Below, one piece after another: positions 6,875 through 15,343 of a stretch of DNA of 34,164 bases. How positions within the stretch are numbered: the stretch's first letter is position 1; each line of letters begins with the position of its first letter. This DNA is from Zetaproteobacteria bacterium (lineage in GTDB: Bacteria; Pseudomonadota; Alphaproteobacteria; Micavibrionales; Micavibrionaceae): NCBI GenBank assembly GCA_002747015.1, contig NVXI01000014.1, positions 1-34,164 of the forward strand. Direction: 5' to 3'. Under the pieces are notes generated by a model, which worked only from the letters and a program-made list of their open reading frames with translations, searched no databases and was not told the DNA's origin. A program made the translations under genes and the position numbers.

Positions 6875-8203
6875 TCAAACCTTAAACGCGATCTTATCCA
6901 TCCACTTCTTTTTCTGTTCAAGAGTTGGGCCATCGCCATAGCGTTGTCTCTCGAAAGCATGCCCGAAAATGTAGGCCTGCACTTTGTCAGGTGGTTCTTG
7001 TGATTGTAAGCGATCCTCAAAACTATGGCGTAATGAATATAAGGTGATGTCTTTTTCTGGCCGAAGATTATGTGTCTTCATGTACTTATTAGTATTGGCA
7101 CTCAGAGTATCGCTCTTTCCGAGGTATTGTTTGAAGCCACCACCTATATCCTTATTAATTTCTGCTAGTTGTTGGAAGGCTAGTAACGCAGCCCCAACCA
7201 AAGGAATATCTCGGCGGCTTGGTTTGGTTTTCAATTCTCTATATTGGTTCTCTTGTATCTTGATATGCGGCGTATCACCCTCCAACACTATCTCACCGTT
7301 TTTAGCGTCTAGTCCTGCGAGTTCCTTTATTCTGGCGCCCGTGTCGGCCATAGCAAAAATCAACCATTTACATTCAGGAGACAACCCGACGTAGTCATGT
7401 TGTAATAATGTGTTTTGTATAAATTCGGTAGGGAAGGGGCGGCGTATCATTTCATCACCAGCTTTGAAACGTATTTCAACAAACATTTGCTCGACTTCCA
7501 TGTTTAGTATGTGGTCGTCGGAGGATATAAGTATAAGTCTCTTGAGATTGGTAAAGTCTTTGTTTGCTGTACCGCGCTTTAGTTCTTCATCTTGTATCTT
7601 GGTAAACCACCAATCCCTGAACGTTAAAATGTCATAGCGCGTTATGGTTTTTATGACCTTATCTTCGCCCATAGCAATACTAAAATTAGATATTGCCCGG
7701 AGGCGAGGGTTTCGCCATTTACGCAGTTCATCCTTGGACTTTTTAACTAGGGTTATTTGATCTCTACGCTCAAGAGCCTTGAGTGACTTACTGATAACAA
7801 TTTTTGGCTGCTTAAGTGTTCCCATTAGGGCTTCTTGCAAGTAATCAGTGTTTGCATTTTCTAATGTTGAAAGTCTGTTGGAAAACTCGGTATCGGATAT
7901 CTCTGATATTATTTCCTTATAAGGTCGCCATTTGAAACTGCACATACTTAATCTTTTAACGTATTTCTTAAACCTATCTTGATTAAGGTCTTCACCGTTT
8001 AGTGCAATATCTTCGTAGTAATCCTCTAGCATAGCAGTAAATTCTTTTGCACGATCTATGGCAATCAATTCGCTATCTGTGCGGAGTGGGGAACGTATGT
8101 GCGTACCAGGGAATAATTCGCCATACTCTTTAGGTATACGTTTTTTAAAATGGTATAATAAACCACGTTTATAAATGTAATTCCCAGTAATTGCGGTTGA
8201 CAC
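6875..8203 (-). CDS. int: Tyrosine recombinase / site-specific integrase
   Basis: Cuts and rejoins DNA at attachment sites. The N-terminus carries the block 'YIYKRGLLYHFKKRIPKEYG', the short domain common at the start of alphaproteobacterial integrases. The catalytic domain is complete: Arg291 in GARIKEL, Arg392 in YSLRHSF (the first His of the usual HxxR is Tyr), His415 in FGH, and the nucleophile Tyr422 in RQRYGDG. I chose the GTG at 8203 (442 aa). A TTG frame from 8293 would add 30 residues, of which CATYCATHCAT is translated 12-bp iterons and unlike any integrase. A candidate promoter TTGACT (8293-8288) with TATTCC (8270-8265) would start transcription just before the iterons. The gene abuts the 3' end of tRNA-Asn, the likely attachment site. 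Confidence 0.9.
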   Translation of the reverse strand: MSTAITGNYIYKRGLLYHFKKRIPKEYGELFPGTHIRSPLRTDSELIAIDRAKEFTAMLEDYYEDIALNGEDLNQDRFKKYVKRLSMCSFKWRPYKEIISEISDTEFSNRLSTLENANTDYLQEALMGTLKQPKIVISKSLKALERRDQITLVKKSKDELRKWRNPRLRAISNFSIAMGEDKVIKTITRYDILTFRDWWFTKIQDEELKRGTANKDFTNLKRLILISSDDHILNMEVEQMFVEIRFKAGDEMIRRPFPTEFIQNTLLQHDYVGLSPECKWLIFAMADTGARIKELAGLDAKNGEIVLEGDTPHIKIQENQYRELKTKPSRRDIPLVGAALLAFQQLAEINKDIGGGFKQYLGKSDTLSANTNKYMKTHNLRPEKDITLYSLRHSFEDRLQSQEPPDKVQAYIFGHAFERQRYGDGPTLEQKKKWMDKIAFKV

Positions 8204-8219
8204 GATTCCATATCCCAAT

Positions 8220-8253
8220 GTGGCACAATGTGTGGCACAATACGTGGCACAAT
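8220..8253 (-). repeat. Three 12-bp iterons before the integrase
   Basis: GTGGCACAAT occurs at 8220, 8232 and 8244 with exactly 12-bp spacing (plus-strand reading; ATTGTGCCAC on the integrase strand). The array lies between the tRNA-Asn end and the preferred integrase start, just past a candidate promoter. Such regular short repeats are typical of protein binding sites, for example recombinase arm sites or an operator controlling integrase expression. Confidence 0.65.
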
Positions 8254-8361
8254 TTACACATAAAGGAATAACAAGAGGGATGCCGCAAGTCAAGTTTCCT
8301 GCGGGTTTCGTTTATTATCAAAGGTTTGCTGAGATTTGAAAAAGCGTTGAAGAGTTTGAAA

Positions 8362-8436
8362 TGGCTCCCCAGGAAGGATTCGAACCTCCGACAAAGTGAT
8401 TAACAGTCACCTACTCTACCGCTGAGTTACTGGGGA
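8362..8436 (-). tRNA. tRNA-Asn (GTT)
   Basis: Acceptor arms TCCCCAG (5' end at 8436) and CTGGGGA pair fully. The anticodon loop reads CTGTTAA, the T arm holds GGTTCGAATCC, the discriminator is G, and CCA is encoded at 8364-8362. Transcribed on the minus strand, so its 3' end faces the integrase and is the probable integration target. Confidence 0.95.
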
Positions 8437-8909
8437 ACACGCTTTTGAGCGCTTTTTATGCCCTGATGTGGGTAGCTTGTCAAGCAAGAAGTTATAGTTA
8501 GCATATGTTATTTGTAAGGCTCAACAAAGGAGCTTTTGGATATGTTAATATCTTTAATTATGACCATAGAGTGGCCTATAAAACAAGTAGTACAAGAATA
8601 AGCATTTAAAGAGAAAATAGCATTGGTGGCGATACGTTGGTACCCTACATATTAAAATACGAAATTCATACCGCAGTCATCCATCATTGGAATAAAGAGG
8701 TATTGGGCTCAATGGAGGTTGGTTTTTCAATAAAATTCGTGAAAACCACAATTAAGTAGGGCGGTTTGAGTAAGCAGATATAGACGCATAGATTGACTTC
8801 TATAAACCATTACTGAACACATTTGATTTCTAATAGACGAACACCAAATGGGATTTACAATGGGCTTGAATTTCAGGCGCGCACACTGACAATGATATAT
8901 AAGAATAAA
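8437..8909. other. Intergenic stretch without recognisable genes
   Basis: These 473 bases lie between two tRNA genes on the minus strand. Frames are short or interrupted on both strands and none has a convincing start or recognisable product. No strong hairpin or repeat stands out. It should contain the tRNA-Asn promoter near its left end, but I could not place one with confidence. Confidence 0.5.
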
Positions 8910-8983
8910 TGGAGGCACGGACCAGAGTCGAACTGGTGTACACGGAGTTGCAATCCGCTGCATAGCCTCTCTGCCACCGCGCC
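8910..8983 (-). tRNA. tRNA-Cys (GCA)
   Basis: Acceptor arms GGCGCGG and CCGTGCC pair with one G-U. The anticodon loop reads ATTGCAA (anticodon GCA), the T arm holds CAGTTCGACTCTG, the discriminator is U, and CCA is encoded. Length is 74 bases including CCA. Confidence 0.95.
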
Positions 8984-9165
8984 TTTTATCCAATTCCTGA
9001 ACAAGGAAATATATGATTAGATGATAAGGGATAGGGAAGTCAATAACCAACTGATCAAGAATGTATGTTTTCATGAAAAAACTCTGGTCAATGTAATTGA
9101 ATGAGGCTATGTCTAATGTATAATTTCAGTGTTATTCAAACACATTAGAAGGTATCGAAAAGCAC

Positions 9166-9828
9166 ATGGTAGATTTTTTACAAACTCGTATTAATATGGT
9201 CGATGGTCAAATACATCCTGCAGGTGTTGTTGATCCAAGTATATTGGAGAGCTTTGAAACGGTACCTAGAGAGTTGTTTGTTCCTGAGAGATTACAAGGT
9301 GTTGCGTACACAGATAAAGATTTAGATATTGGGCAAGGGCGCTATCTATTAGAGCCTATTACACATGCAAAAATGATGCAGGCGGTATTACCTGTTGAAT
9401 CAGATGTTGTGTTGGATATTGGTGTTGGGGCAGGGTATTCAACGGCAATATTATCGCCAATGGTTACAATGATTATTGCTTTGGAGCATAATAAGCGTCA
9501 AATGGATAAAGCGACAAAATTGTGGGATCGCTTGGATGTTTGTAATGTTGCATTGATTGAAGGGGCTTTATCTGAAGGTGTGTCTGATCAGGCGCCGTAT
9601 AGTTTAATTGTTATAAATGGTGCCGTTGAAATGGTTCCTGATAATATATTTGATCAAATGGATATTGGCGGACGCTTGATTACTGTAATACGCAAGCCTG
9701 AGCAATCCGTTGGGCAAGCGACTTTATTTATAAAGTCTGATAATGGGACTGTGTCCTCTAAAATTCTTTTTGATGCAAGCGCACCTTTTTTAACGGGGTT
9801 TGAACCGAAGGCTTGTTTTAAATTCTAG
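9166..9828 (+). CDS. Protein-L-isoaspartate O-methyltransferase family protein
   Basis: Protein of 220 aa, near the normal Pcm length. The N-terminal helix 'MVDFLQTRINMVDGQIHPAG' and 'VPRELFVPERLQGVAYTDKD' are the usual Pcm lead-in; 'VVLDIGVGAGYSTAIL' is the S-adenosylmethionine binding loop. Family members repair isoaspartyl residues. The alphaproteobacterial branch next to popZ/tolC-type genes is divergent, and substrate activity is not certain; the catalytic segment normally written 'ITHPYMVA' reads 'ITHAKMMQ' here. Cytoplasmic. It is monocistronic as far as can be seen: 151 bases separate it from popZ. Confidence 0.85.
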   Translation: MVDFLQTRINMVDGQIHPAGVVDPSILESFETVPRELFVPERLQGVAYTDKDLDIGQGRYLLEPITHAKMMQAVLPVESDVVLDIGVGAGYSTAILSPMVTMIIALEHNKRQMDKATKLWDRLDVCNVALIEGALSEGVSDQAPYSLIVINGAVEMVPDNIFDQMDIGGRLITVIRKPEQSVGQATLFIKSDNGTVSSKILFDASAPFLTGFEPKACFKF

Positions 9829-9979
9829 TTTTATTGAATTCTACGAAAAGATGATTTTTTCCTTAAAGCTGTGGATAGCATTGCAAGGCTAACACGAAGA
9901 GGCTTTGACAAGACCGCTGCAATAGATCAGACTGTACGTGAGTGATTCCTAACAACCATCTGAATAAATATATCCAAAC

Positions 9980-10618
9980 ATGACTGAAGAAGCGCAAACA
10001 GAAGAAGACCCGTCTATTGAAGAGATTCTTGATTCTATTCGTCAGATTATTTCTGAAGATGATGGTGACAGTGATCAACAAGATGTTGCGCCTGAACCAG
10101 AGGTGGAGAGTGAACCAGAGCCAGTAAGTGATGAGCCTTTGGACCAATCCGCGATTGATGACATTGATTTCGATACACCTTCTGCTGAAACAGAGCCAGA
10201 GCCAGTAAGTGATGAGCCTTTGGATCAATCTGCGATTGATGACATTGATTTCGATACACCTTCTGCTGAAACAGAGCCAGAGGCGGATGACGCTGACGAT
10301 ATACTTGAGCTGACAGAGCGTGTGGATGAAGAATTAGAACCGGATCCAGAACCAACTCCAGAGCCAGAGCCAGTGGTACCACCTGTTGTTGATGATTCTT
10401 TGTTAACTCAAAGTGCTGAGGAGGCTGCGTTTGATGCGATTAGTGAACTTGCCCGTAAAACGGCTGTTGAGCATAGTGGCATTACCTTAGAAGATATTGT
10501 TCGTAGTGAGCTAAAGCCGTTATTGCGTACTTGGTTAGATAAAAACCTTCCCGTAGTTATTGAGCGTTTGGTTCGCGAAGAACTAGAGCGTGTTTCTAAA
10601 CGTGTTTTAGACGAATAA
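9980..10618 (+). CDS. popZ: Polar organizing protein PopZ (DUF2497)
   Basis: Protein of 212 aa with the three-part PopZ layout. The N-terminal helix 'DPSIEEILDSIRQIISEDDG' recruits partners. A long acidic Pro/Glu linker (about residues 30-135) makes the protein phase-separate, and the C-terminal helices 'TLEDIVRSELKPLLRTWLDK' onward drive oligomerisation. In Caulobacter PopZ anchors the chromosome origin via ParB at the cell pole (family knowledge). Position immediately before valS is the standard alphaproteobacterial arrangement. The linker contains a 27-residue direct duplication. No good ribosome binding site precedes the ATG (AATATATCCAAAC), but the N-terminal motif fixes the start closely. 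Confidence 0.92.
   Translation: MTEEAQTEEDPSIEEILDSIRQIISEDDGDSDQQDVAPEPEVESEPEPVSDEPLDQSAIDDIDFDTPSAETEPEPVSDEPLDQSAIDDIDFDTPSAETEPEADDADDILELTERVDEELEPDPEPTPEPEPVVPPVVDDSLLTQSAEEAAFDAISELARKTAVEHSGITLEDIVRSELKPLLRTWLDKNLPVVIERLVREELERVSKRVLDE
10112..10273 (+). repeat. 81-bp tandem duplication inside popZ
   Basis: Two almost identical 81-bp units, 10112-10192 and 10193-10273, encode two copies of a 27-residue block around EPVSDEPLDQSAIDDIDFDT. The unit is a multiple of three, so frame is kept. Only a few synonymous changes (ACC/ATC region, TCC/TCT) separate them, indicating a recent event. Confidence 0.9.
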
Positions 10619-10701
10619 TTATTTTGATTTGACGCTGTTCCTCTTGCTTTCCATATGAAAAACCGTATGATTTTCCTGCTCTAAACGTAAGGAAGATTAA
10701 A

Positions 10702-13356
10702 ATGGCACTGGATAAAAAATTCGACCCCAAAACAATTGAAAAAAAGCATTATCAAGATTGGGAAAAATCAGGGGCTTTTGCTTGTGCGCCAGAAAGTGAT
10801 GCTAAACCTTACACGATTATGATGCCGCCGCCTAATGTGACTGGTTCACTGCACATGGGGCATGCGCTCAATACCACATTACAAGATTTGTTAACACGCT
10901 ATCACCGCATGAAGGGGTACGATACGTTATGGCAACCGGGAATGGATCATGCAGGTATTGCAACGCAAATGGTTGTTGAGCGGATGCTTGATAAAGAAGG
11001 GGTATCTCGTCACGAGCTGGGAAGAGAAAAGTTTTTAGAGCGCGTTTGGGAATGGAAAGAAGAGTCGGGCGGTACGATTGTTGGTCAAATGCGCGCATTG
11101 GGGGCGACACCGGATTGGGAGCGTGAGCGCTTTACGATGGATGAGGGCTTATCACGTGCGGTGCGTAAAGTATTTGTGCAGCTTTATAAAGAAAAATTAC
11201 TTTATAAGGATAAGCGTCTTGTAAATTGGGATACAAAGCTTCTCACTAGTATTTCTGATTTGGAAGTTGAGCATAAAGAAATCAAGGGCAAATTCTATCA
11301 TTTCCGCTATCCTTATGAGGATGGAACAGGGTTTATCTCTATCGCGACGACAAGGCCAGAGACGATCCTTGCTGATGGTGCCGTTGCCGTTCATCCGGAT
11401 GACGAAAAATACAAAGATTTGGTTGGGAAGAATGTTATTGTGCCCATTATCAACCGTGTGATCCCTATCATTGCGGACGAGCATGTGCAGGCCGATTTTG
11501 GATCGGGTGCTGTTAAAATTACAGCAGCGCATGACTTTAATGATTTTGAGGTTTATAAACGCCACCCCGATGCCGATATTCCACTGATTAATCTATTTAC
11601 GCCAGATGGTAAAATGAACGAAAATTGTCCATCTGATTACCAAGGCTTGGATCGCTTTGCTGCACGTAAGAAAGTCGTAAAGGATTTTGAGGAACTTGGT
11701 CTTTTGGATAAAATTGAAGATCACGTCAATAAAGTGCCTTACGGCGATCGTTCTGGCACGGTTGTTGAGCCTTATCTTACGGATCAGTGGTATGTCGATG
11801 CCAAAACGATGGCGAAGCCCGCTATCGAGGCTGTAGAAACGGGTAAAATGGAGTTCGTGCCAAAGCAATGGGAGAATACATATTATTCGTGGATGCGTGA
11901 CATCCAGCCATGGTGTATCTCTCGTCAATTATGGTGGGGGCACCAAATTCCTGCTTGGTACGATGATGAGGGTAATGTCTATGTTGCTGAAACCATTGAG
12001 GAAGCCCAAGCCGAAGCGGGTGAGGGCGTTAACTTAACGCAAGACCCAGATGTTCTGGATACTTGGTTTTCTTCTGCGCTTTGGCCATTCTCAACATTAG
12101 GTTGGCCGGACAAAACGCCAGAGCTGGATAAATATTATCAAACCGATGTGTTGCTGACGGGCTTTGACATTATATTCTTCTGGGTTGCACGCATGATGAT
12201 GATGGGTATGCATTTTATGGATGGTGAAGTGCCGTTTAAAACTGTGTATATGCATGCGCTGGTTCGTGATGAGAAGGGGCAAAAAATGTCCAAGTCTAAG
12301 GGGAATGTTTTGGACCCTCTGGATTTGATCGAACAATATGGTGCGGATGCATTGCGCTTTACGATGGTTGCTATGGCTGCGCAAGGGCGTGACATTAAAA
12401 TGTCGGAAGATCGCTTGGGTGGCTACCGTAATTTTGCAACCAAGTTATGGAATGCGGCACGTTATTGTAAAATGAACGATTGCTTGGGAAAACATGAGGG
12501 ATTTGATCCTGCATCTGTTACTTATACGCCAAATAAGTGGCTTATTCATGAGCTTGTTGTTGCAACAAAGGAGATTGAAAAAGCGATCGACGGCTATAAA
12601 TTTAACGAGGCGGCCAATGCAATTTATGGATTTGTTTGGGGCACTTATTGTGATTGGTATCTCGAGTTTTCAAAACCAGTTTTACAAGATGGAGGGAATT
12701 CTGCAGAAGAAGTTCGCCAAACGACGAGCTGGGTTTTGGAACAAATTTTGACACTGCTTAATCCTTTTATGCCTTTTATTACGGAAGAACTATATACATC
12801 TATTGCCCGAAGAGAAGAAGGTGACCGGTTGATAACATCTTCTTGGCCTGTCTATGGTGATACATTGCTTGATGATTCTGCCGTAGAGAAAATGCAATGG
12901 TTGCAGAGCATAATTACGGAAATACGCTCTGTTCGCGCGGATATGAATGTTCCGGCAGGGGCAAAAATTGATTTGCTGGTGAAGGGGGCTTGTGATGCAA
13001 CAAAAGATGGTTTTGAATCGTTTGAGGATGTGTTGTTACGTATGGCACGCTTGAAGAGCATTTCTCATGTTGAGGATGTTCCTAAAGGCTCTATTCAGAC
13101 GGTTGTTGGTAAAACAACGCTTATTCTTCCAATTGCTGATATTATCGATTTGGATGCAGAGCGTGCGCGTCTTAACAAGGCGATTGGTAAAATTGATGTT
13201 GATATTGGTAAAATTGATGCGAAACTGGGTAATGATAAATTTGTGGAAAATGCGCCGGAAGCCGTTATTGCAGAACAAAAAATCCGTAAGGTAGATGCAC
13301 TGACCAAGCGTGAAAAGTTTGAAACGGCACTAAAACAATTGGAGGAGAGCTCTTAG
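10702..13356 (+). CDS. valS: Valyl-tRNA synthetase
   Basis: Charges tRNA-Val. This class I synthetase of 884 aa, full length for the family, shows 'PPPNVTGSLHMGHAL' with the HIGH-type motif at residues 51-54. The editing domain includes 'FISIATTRPETILADGAVAV'. KMSKS is at residues 528-532, followed by an anticodon-binding helical domain and a C-terminal coiled coil ('DLDAERARLNKAIGKIDVDI'). AAGGAAG eight bases before the ATG fixes the start. It follows popZ by 83 bases and may share its transcript. Cytoplasmic and essential. Confidence 0.98.
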   Translation: MALDKKFDPKTIEKKHYQDWEKSGAFACAPESDAKPYTIMMPPPNVTGSLHMGHALNTTLQDLLTRYHRMKGYDTLWQPGMDHAGIATQMVVERMLDKEGVSRHELGREKFLERVWEWKEESGGTIVGQMRALGATPDWERERFTMDEGLSRAVRKVFVQLYKEKLLYKDKRLVNWDTKLLTSISDLEVEHKEIKGKFYHFRYPYEDGTGFISIATTRPETILADGAVAVHPDDEKYKDLVGKNVIVPIINRVIPIIADEHVQADFGSGAVKITAAHDFNDFEVYKRHPDADIPLINLFTPDGKMNENCPSDYQGLDRFAARKKVVKDFEELGLLDKIEDHVNKVPYGDRSGTVVEPYLTDQWYVDAKTMAKPAIEAVETGKMEFVPKQWENTYYSWMRDIQPWCISRQLWWGHQIPAWYDDEGNVYVAETIEEAQAEAGEGVNLTQDPDVLDTWFSSALWPFSTLGWPDKTPELDKYYQTDVLLTGFDIIFFWVARMMMMGMHFMDGEVPFKTVYMHALVRDEKGQKMSKSKGNVLDPLDLIEQYGADALRFTMVAMAAQGRDIKMSEDRLGGYRNFATKLWNAARYCKMNDCLGKHEGFDPASVTYTPNKWLIHELVVATKEIEKAIDGYKFNEAANAIYGFVWGTYCDWYLEFSKPVLQDGGNSAEEVRQTTSWVLEQILTLLNPFMPFITEELYTSIARREEGDRLITSSWPVYGDTLLDDSAVEKMQWLQSIITEIRSVRADMNVPAGAKIDLLVKGACDATKDGFESFEDVLLRMARLKSISHVEDVPKGSIQTVVGKTTLILPIADIIDLDAERARLNKAIGKIDVDIGKIDAKLGNDKFVENAPEAVIAEQKIRKVDALTKREKFETALKQLEESS

Positions 13357-13460
13357 GTTTTCTCTTTTTATGAATAATTTATTTTGAAGCTCATGGGATG
13401 GCTGTATCCATTATAGTTGGGCACCCAATATAATTTAAATGGATTTTGTATTAAAATAAA

Positions 13461-13489
13461 ACGCCTTACGAATAATATCGGTAAGGCGT
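13461..13489. terminator. Two-way terminator between valS and rpmE
   Basis: ACGCCTTAC (13461-13469) and GTAAGGCGT (13481-13489) form a perfect nine-pair stem. On the plus strand it is followed by TTTTGC, and on the minus strand by TTTTATTTTAAT, a stronger T-run. It probably ends both the valS and rpmE transcripts. Confidence 0.85.
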
Positions 13490-13530
13490 TTTGCATTATA
13501 AAAAGACTAAATGACCATTCGTCAGTGCAT

Positions 13531-13764
13531 TTATTTATTTGCTGTACCGGACATGAAATTACCGTAACGGCTTTCGAATTTATCAAGCTGGCCTTTTTCG
13601 ATAACTTTGCCGGTTCCACCTTGCCATGCAGGGTGTGTCAAAGGATCAACGTCCAGCTTAATCACATCACCTTCTTTGCCGTGTGTGCTGCGTGTTTTGT
13701 ATTCTGTACCGTCTGTCATCACAACTGTGACTTCGTGGTAATCTGGATGTATGTCAGCTTTCAT
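13531..13764 (-). CDS. rpmE: 50S ribosomal protein L31 (bL31)
   Basis: Protein of 77 aa, normal for the family. '[20 protein letters not shown]' at the N-terminus and '[20 protein letters not shown]' are diagnostic of bL31. No Cys residues are present, so this is the zinc-free form; zinc-free paralogues are often expressed under zinc limitation in other bacteria, but in alphaproteobacteria this is frequently the only L31. The gene is alone on the minus strand between two plus-strand genes, with its own terminator downstream. Confidence 0.95.
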   Translation of the reverse strand: MKADIHPDYHEVTVVMTDGTEYKTRSTHGKEGDVIKLDVDPLTHPAWQGGTGKVIEKGQLDKFESRYGNFMSGTANK

Positions 13765-13866
13765 CGTCTGTACTTTCTTTTTAATCGTATTCTATCAAAC
13801 CTTGAATAGAGCGCATTTTTAGCGTTAAGTTGATCCGAATGCAAGCATTTTTTCAAAGGATTTCAT

Positions 13867-14892
13867 ATGAGCTGGTGGCTGCCCCATAATTTTGCGGAAA
13901 AACGTCACAATTTAGAGGGTCGTGCGCGGGTGATAAAGGCTTTGCGCTCTTTCTTTGACGATCAGGAATTTACGGAGGTTGATACGCCGATTTTGCAAGT
14001 TTGTCCCGTGATGGATACGCATATCCATGCTTTTCGTACGGATTTAAAGAACTTGGATTTATCGCAGAGAAAAACGATGTACCTGCAAACTAGCCCCGAA
14101 TTCGATATGAAGAAGTTGTTGGTTGCGGGGATGGAGAAGATTTACCAGATATGCCCTGTCTTTCGTAATGCGGAGGGCTCGACTCTACATTCCCCTGAAT
14201 TTACTTTACTGGAGTGGTATAGGGTAGGGGTGAATTACCGCACACTTATGGATGATTCTGTGGATATATTACGAAGCATAGCGGATAGCCTGTGTATTCA
14301 AAAATATACATATAAAGGGAAAACATCTGATCCGTTTAAAGATTGGGACATTATTTCCGTTTGTGATGCTTTTATTAAATTTTCAAAAATTGACTTATCG
14401 TTATATTTGGACGATACAGATTCTTTTTCTGAAGCTGTGGCTGGAATTGGAATCCGTGTGGCGACAGATGATTCGTGGGATGATCTTTTTCATGCGGTTA
14501 TGGCAGAGAAAATTGAGCCATATTTAGGTTTTGACGTTCCAACCATTTTATATGACTATCCTGTATCTATGGCGGCGTTAGCACGTAAAAAACTCGATGA
14601 TCCACGCTTTGCCGAACGTTTTGAGCTTTATGTTTGCGGAGTGGAGATTGCCAATGCCTATTCCGAACTCACTGATGCGGCGGAGCAACGCAGGCGCTAT
14701 AAGTCTGAAATGGCTTTAAAGCAAGAATTATACGGGGAGGTTTATCCTCCCGATGAGGAATTCTTCGCTGCGCTGGAACATGGGTTGCCTGAAAGCGCAG
14801 GGATTGCCCTTGGAGTTGATCGTTTGGTTATGCTCAGTCTTGGTGCGCAGAATATTGATGATGTTCTTTGGGCACCACTCCAAATGGATTAA
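13867..14892 (+). CDS. epmA: EF-P lysine lysyltransferase (EpmA/GenX)
   Basis: A truncated class II lysyl-tRNA synthetase paralogue (341 aa) that attaches beta-lysine to elongation factor P rather than charging tRNA. The N-terminal tRNA-binding domain is absent, as expected. Motif 2 is 'CPVFRNAEGSTLHSPEFTLL' and motif 3 'SAGIALGVDRLVML'. AAAGGA seven bases before the ATG supports the start. The usual partners epmB (lysine 2,3-aminomutase) and efp are not in the window. Its stop overlaps that of the convergent EndoU gene by two bases. Confidence 0.92.
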   Translation: MSWWLPHNFAEKRHNLEGRARVIKALRSFFDDQEFTEVDTPILQVCPVMDTHIHAFRTDLKNLDLSQRKTMYLQTSPEFDMKKLLVAGMEKIYQICPVFRNAEGSTLHSPEFTLLEWYRVGVNYRTLMDDSVDILRSIADSLCIQKYTYKGKTSDPFKDWDIISVCDAFIKFSKIDLSLYLDDTDSFSEAVAGIGIRVATDDSWDDLFHAVMAEKIEPYLGFDVPTILYDYPVSMAALARKKLDDPRFAERFELYVCGVEIANAYSELTDAAEQRRRYKSEMALKQELYGEVYPPDEEFFAALEHGLPESAGIALGVDRLVMLSLGAQNIDDVLWAPLQMD

Positions 14893-15341
14893 TCGTTGTA
14901 ATCGGCTGTTTTCTTTGGCGGACAAGGATTTCTCTTTGTGTTAATCGGGTAGGCGGTGATAATGTTTTGCCTTTTCTTGCCTATAACCACACGAATTCTG
15001 GTGCTGCCGTTATAGGATTCTGTGATGTAATACCCGTTTGCCTGTTGTTTCCATTTGTTATTATCATTGGCAACAATTTTGGTGATGGAAGAAATGATGT
15101 CTTTATCACTCCAGTCTTTGGAGAATTCACTCTTACAGGGCTTATTGACGCCATATTTATGCCCACCGCCACGTTGATCGCCATAGAGTATATGGTTCTG
15201 CGCAGCCGTAGACATGGTTATGTATGATGTATTCTCGAGCTGTTCCTCTTTAAGCGCACCGCTATAATAGGCGAGCAAAAAAATTATTAGAGCTGTCGAT
15301 ATAAATAGATTTAAGACTGTGTTTTGACGGGCGTTTCGCAA
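14889..15341 (-). CDS. Membrane-anchored EndoU-type nuclease
   Basis: Protein of 150 aa. Residues 8-28 (VLNLFISTALIIFLLAYYSG) form one membrane segment or uncleaved signal, so the catalytic part should face the periplasm. Residues 45-135 fit the bacterial EndoU fold (PF14436 type): 'NHILYGD' with His50, 'GGGHKYG' with His61, 'KDWSDKDIISSITKIV', and a closing 'NIITAYPIN'. Known relatives are RNases found as C-terminal toxins of contact-dependent inhibition proteins; here the domain stands alone. Start is TTG at 15341, two bases after the aldolase stop with AAGGA upstream, so it is probably translationally coupled to fbaB. No immunity gene is recognised next to it; the function in this operon is unknown. 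Confidence 0.75.
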   Translation of the reverse strand: MRNARQNTVLNLFISTALIIFLLAYYSGALKEEQLENTSYITMSTAAQNHILYGDQRGGGHKYGVNKPCKSEFSKDWSDKDIISSITKIVANDNNKWKQQANGYYITESYNGSTRIRVVIGKKRQNIITAYPINTKRNPCPPKKTADYND

Positions 15342-15343
15342 CG

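Noticed and set aside
8065..8293. Extended integrase N-terminus from TTG 8293 and a short overlapping minus-strand frame
   Set aside because: The extra 30 residues are largely translated iterons (CATYCATHCAT) and unlike integrase N-termini; the GTG at 8203 gives the expected start.
1..8361. Integron or CRISPR interpretation of the repeats in the accessory region
   Set aside because: Spacing is irregular, repeats overlap start codons, no attC-like secondary structures or integron integrase signature and no regular repeat-spacer array were seen.
8727..9074. Open frames on both strands across the tRNA-Cys gene
   Set aside because: They run through a clear tRNA and have no recognisable protein features.
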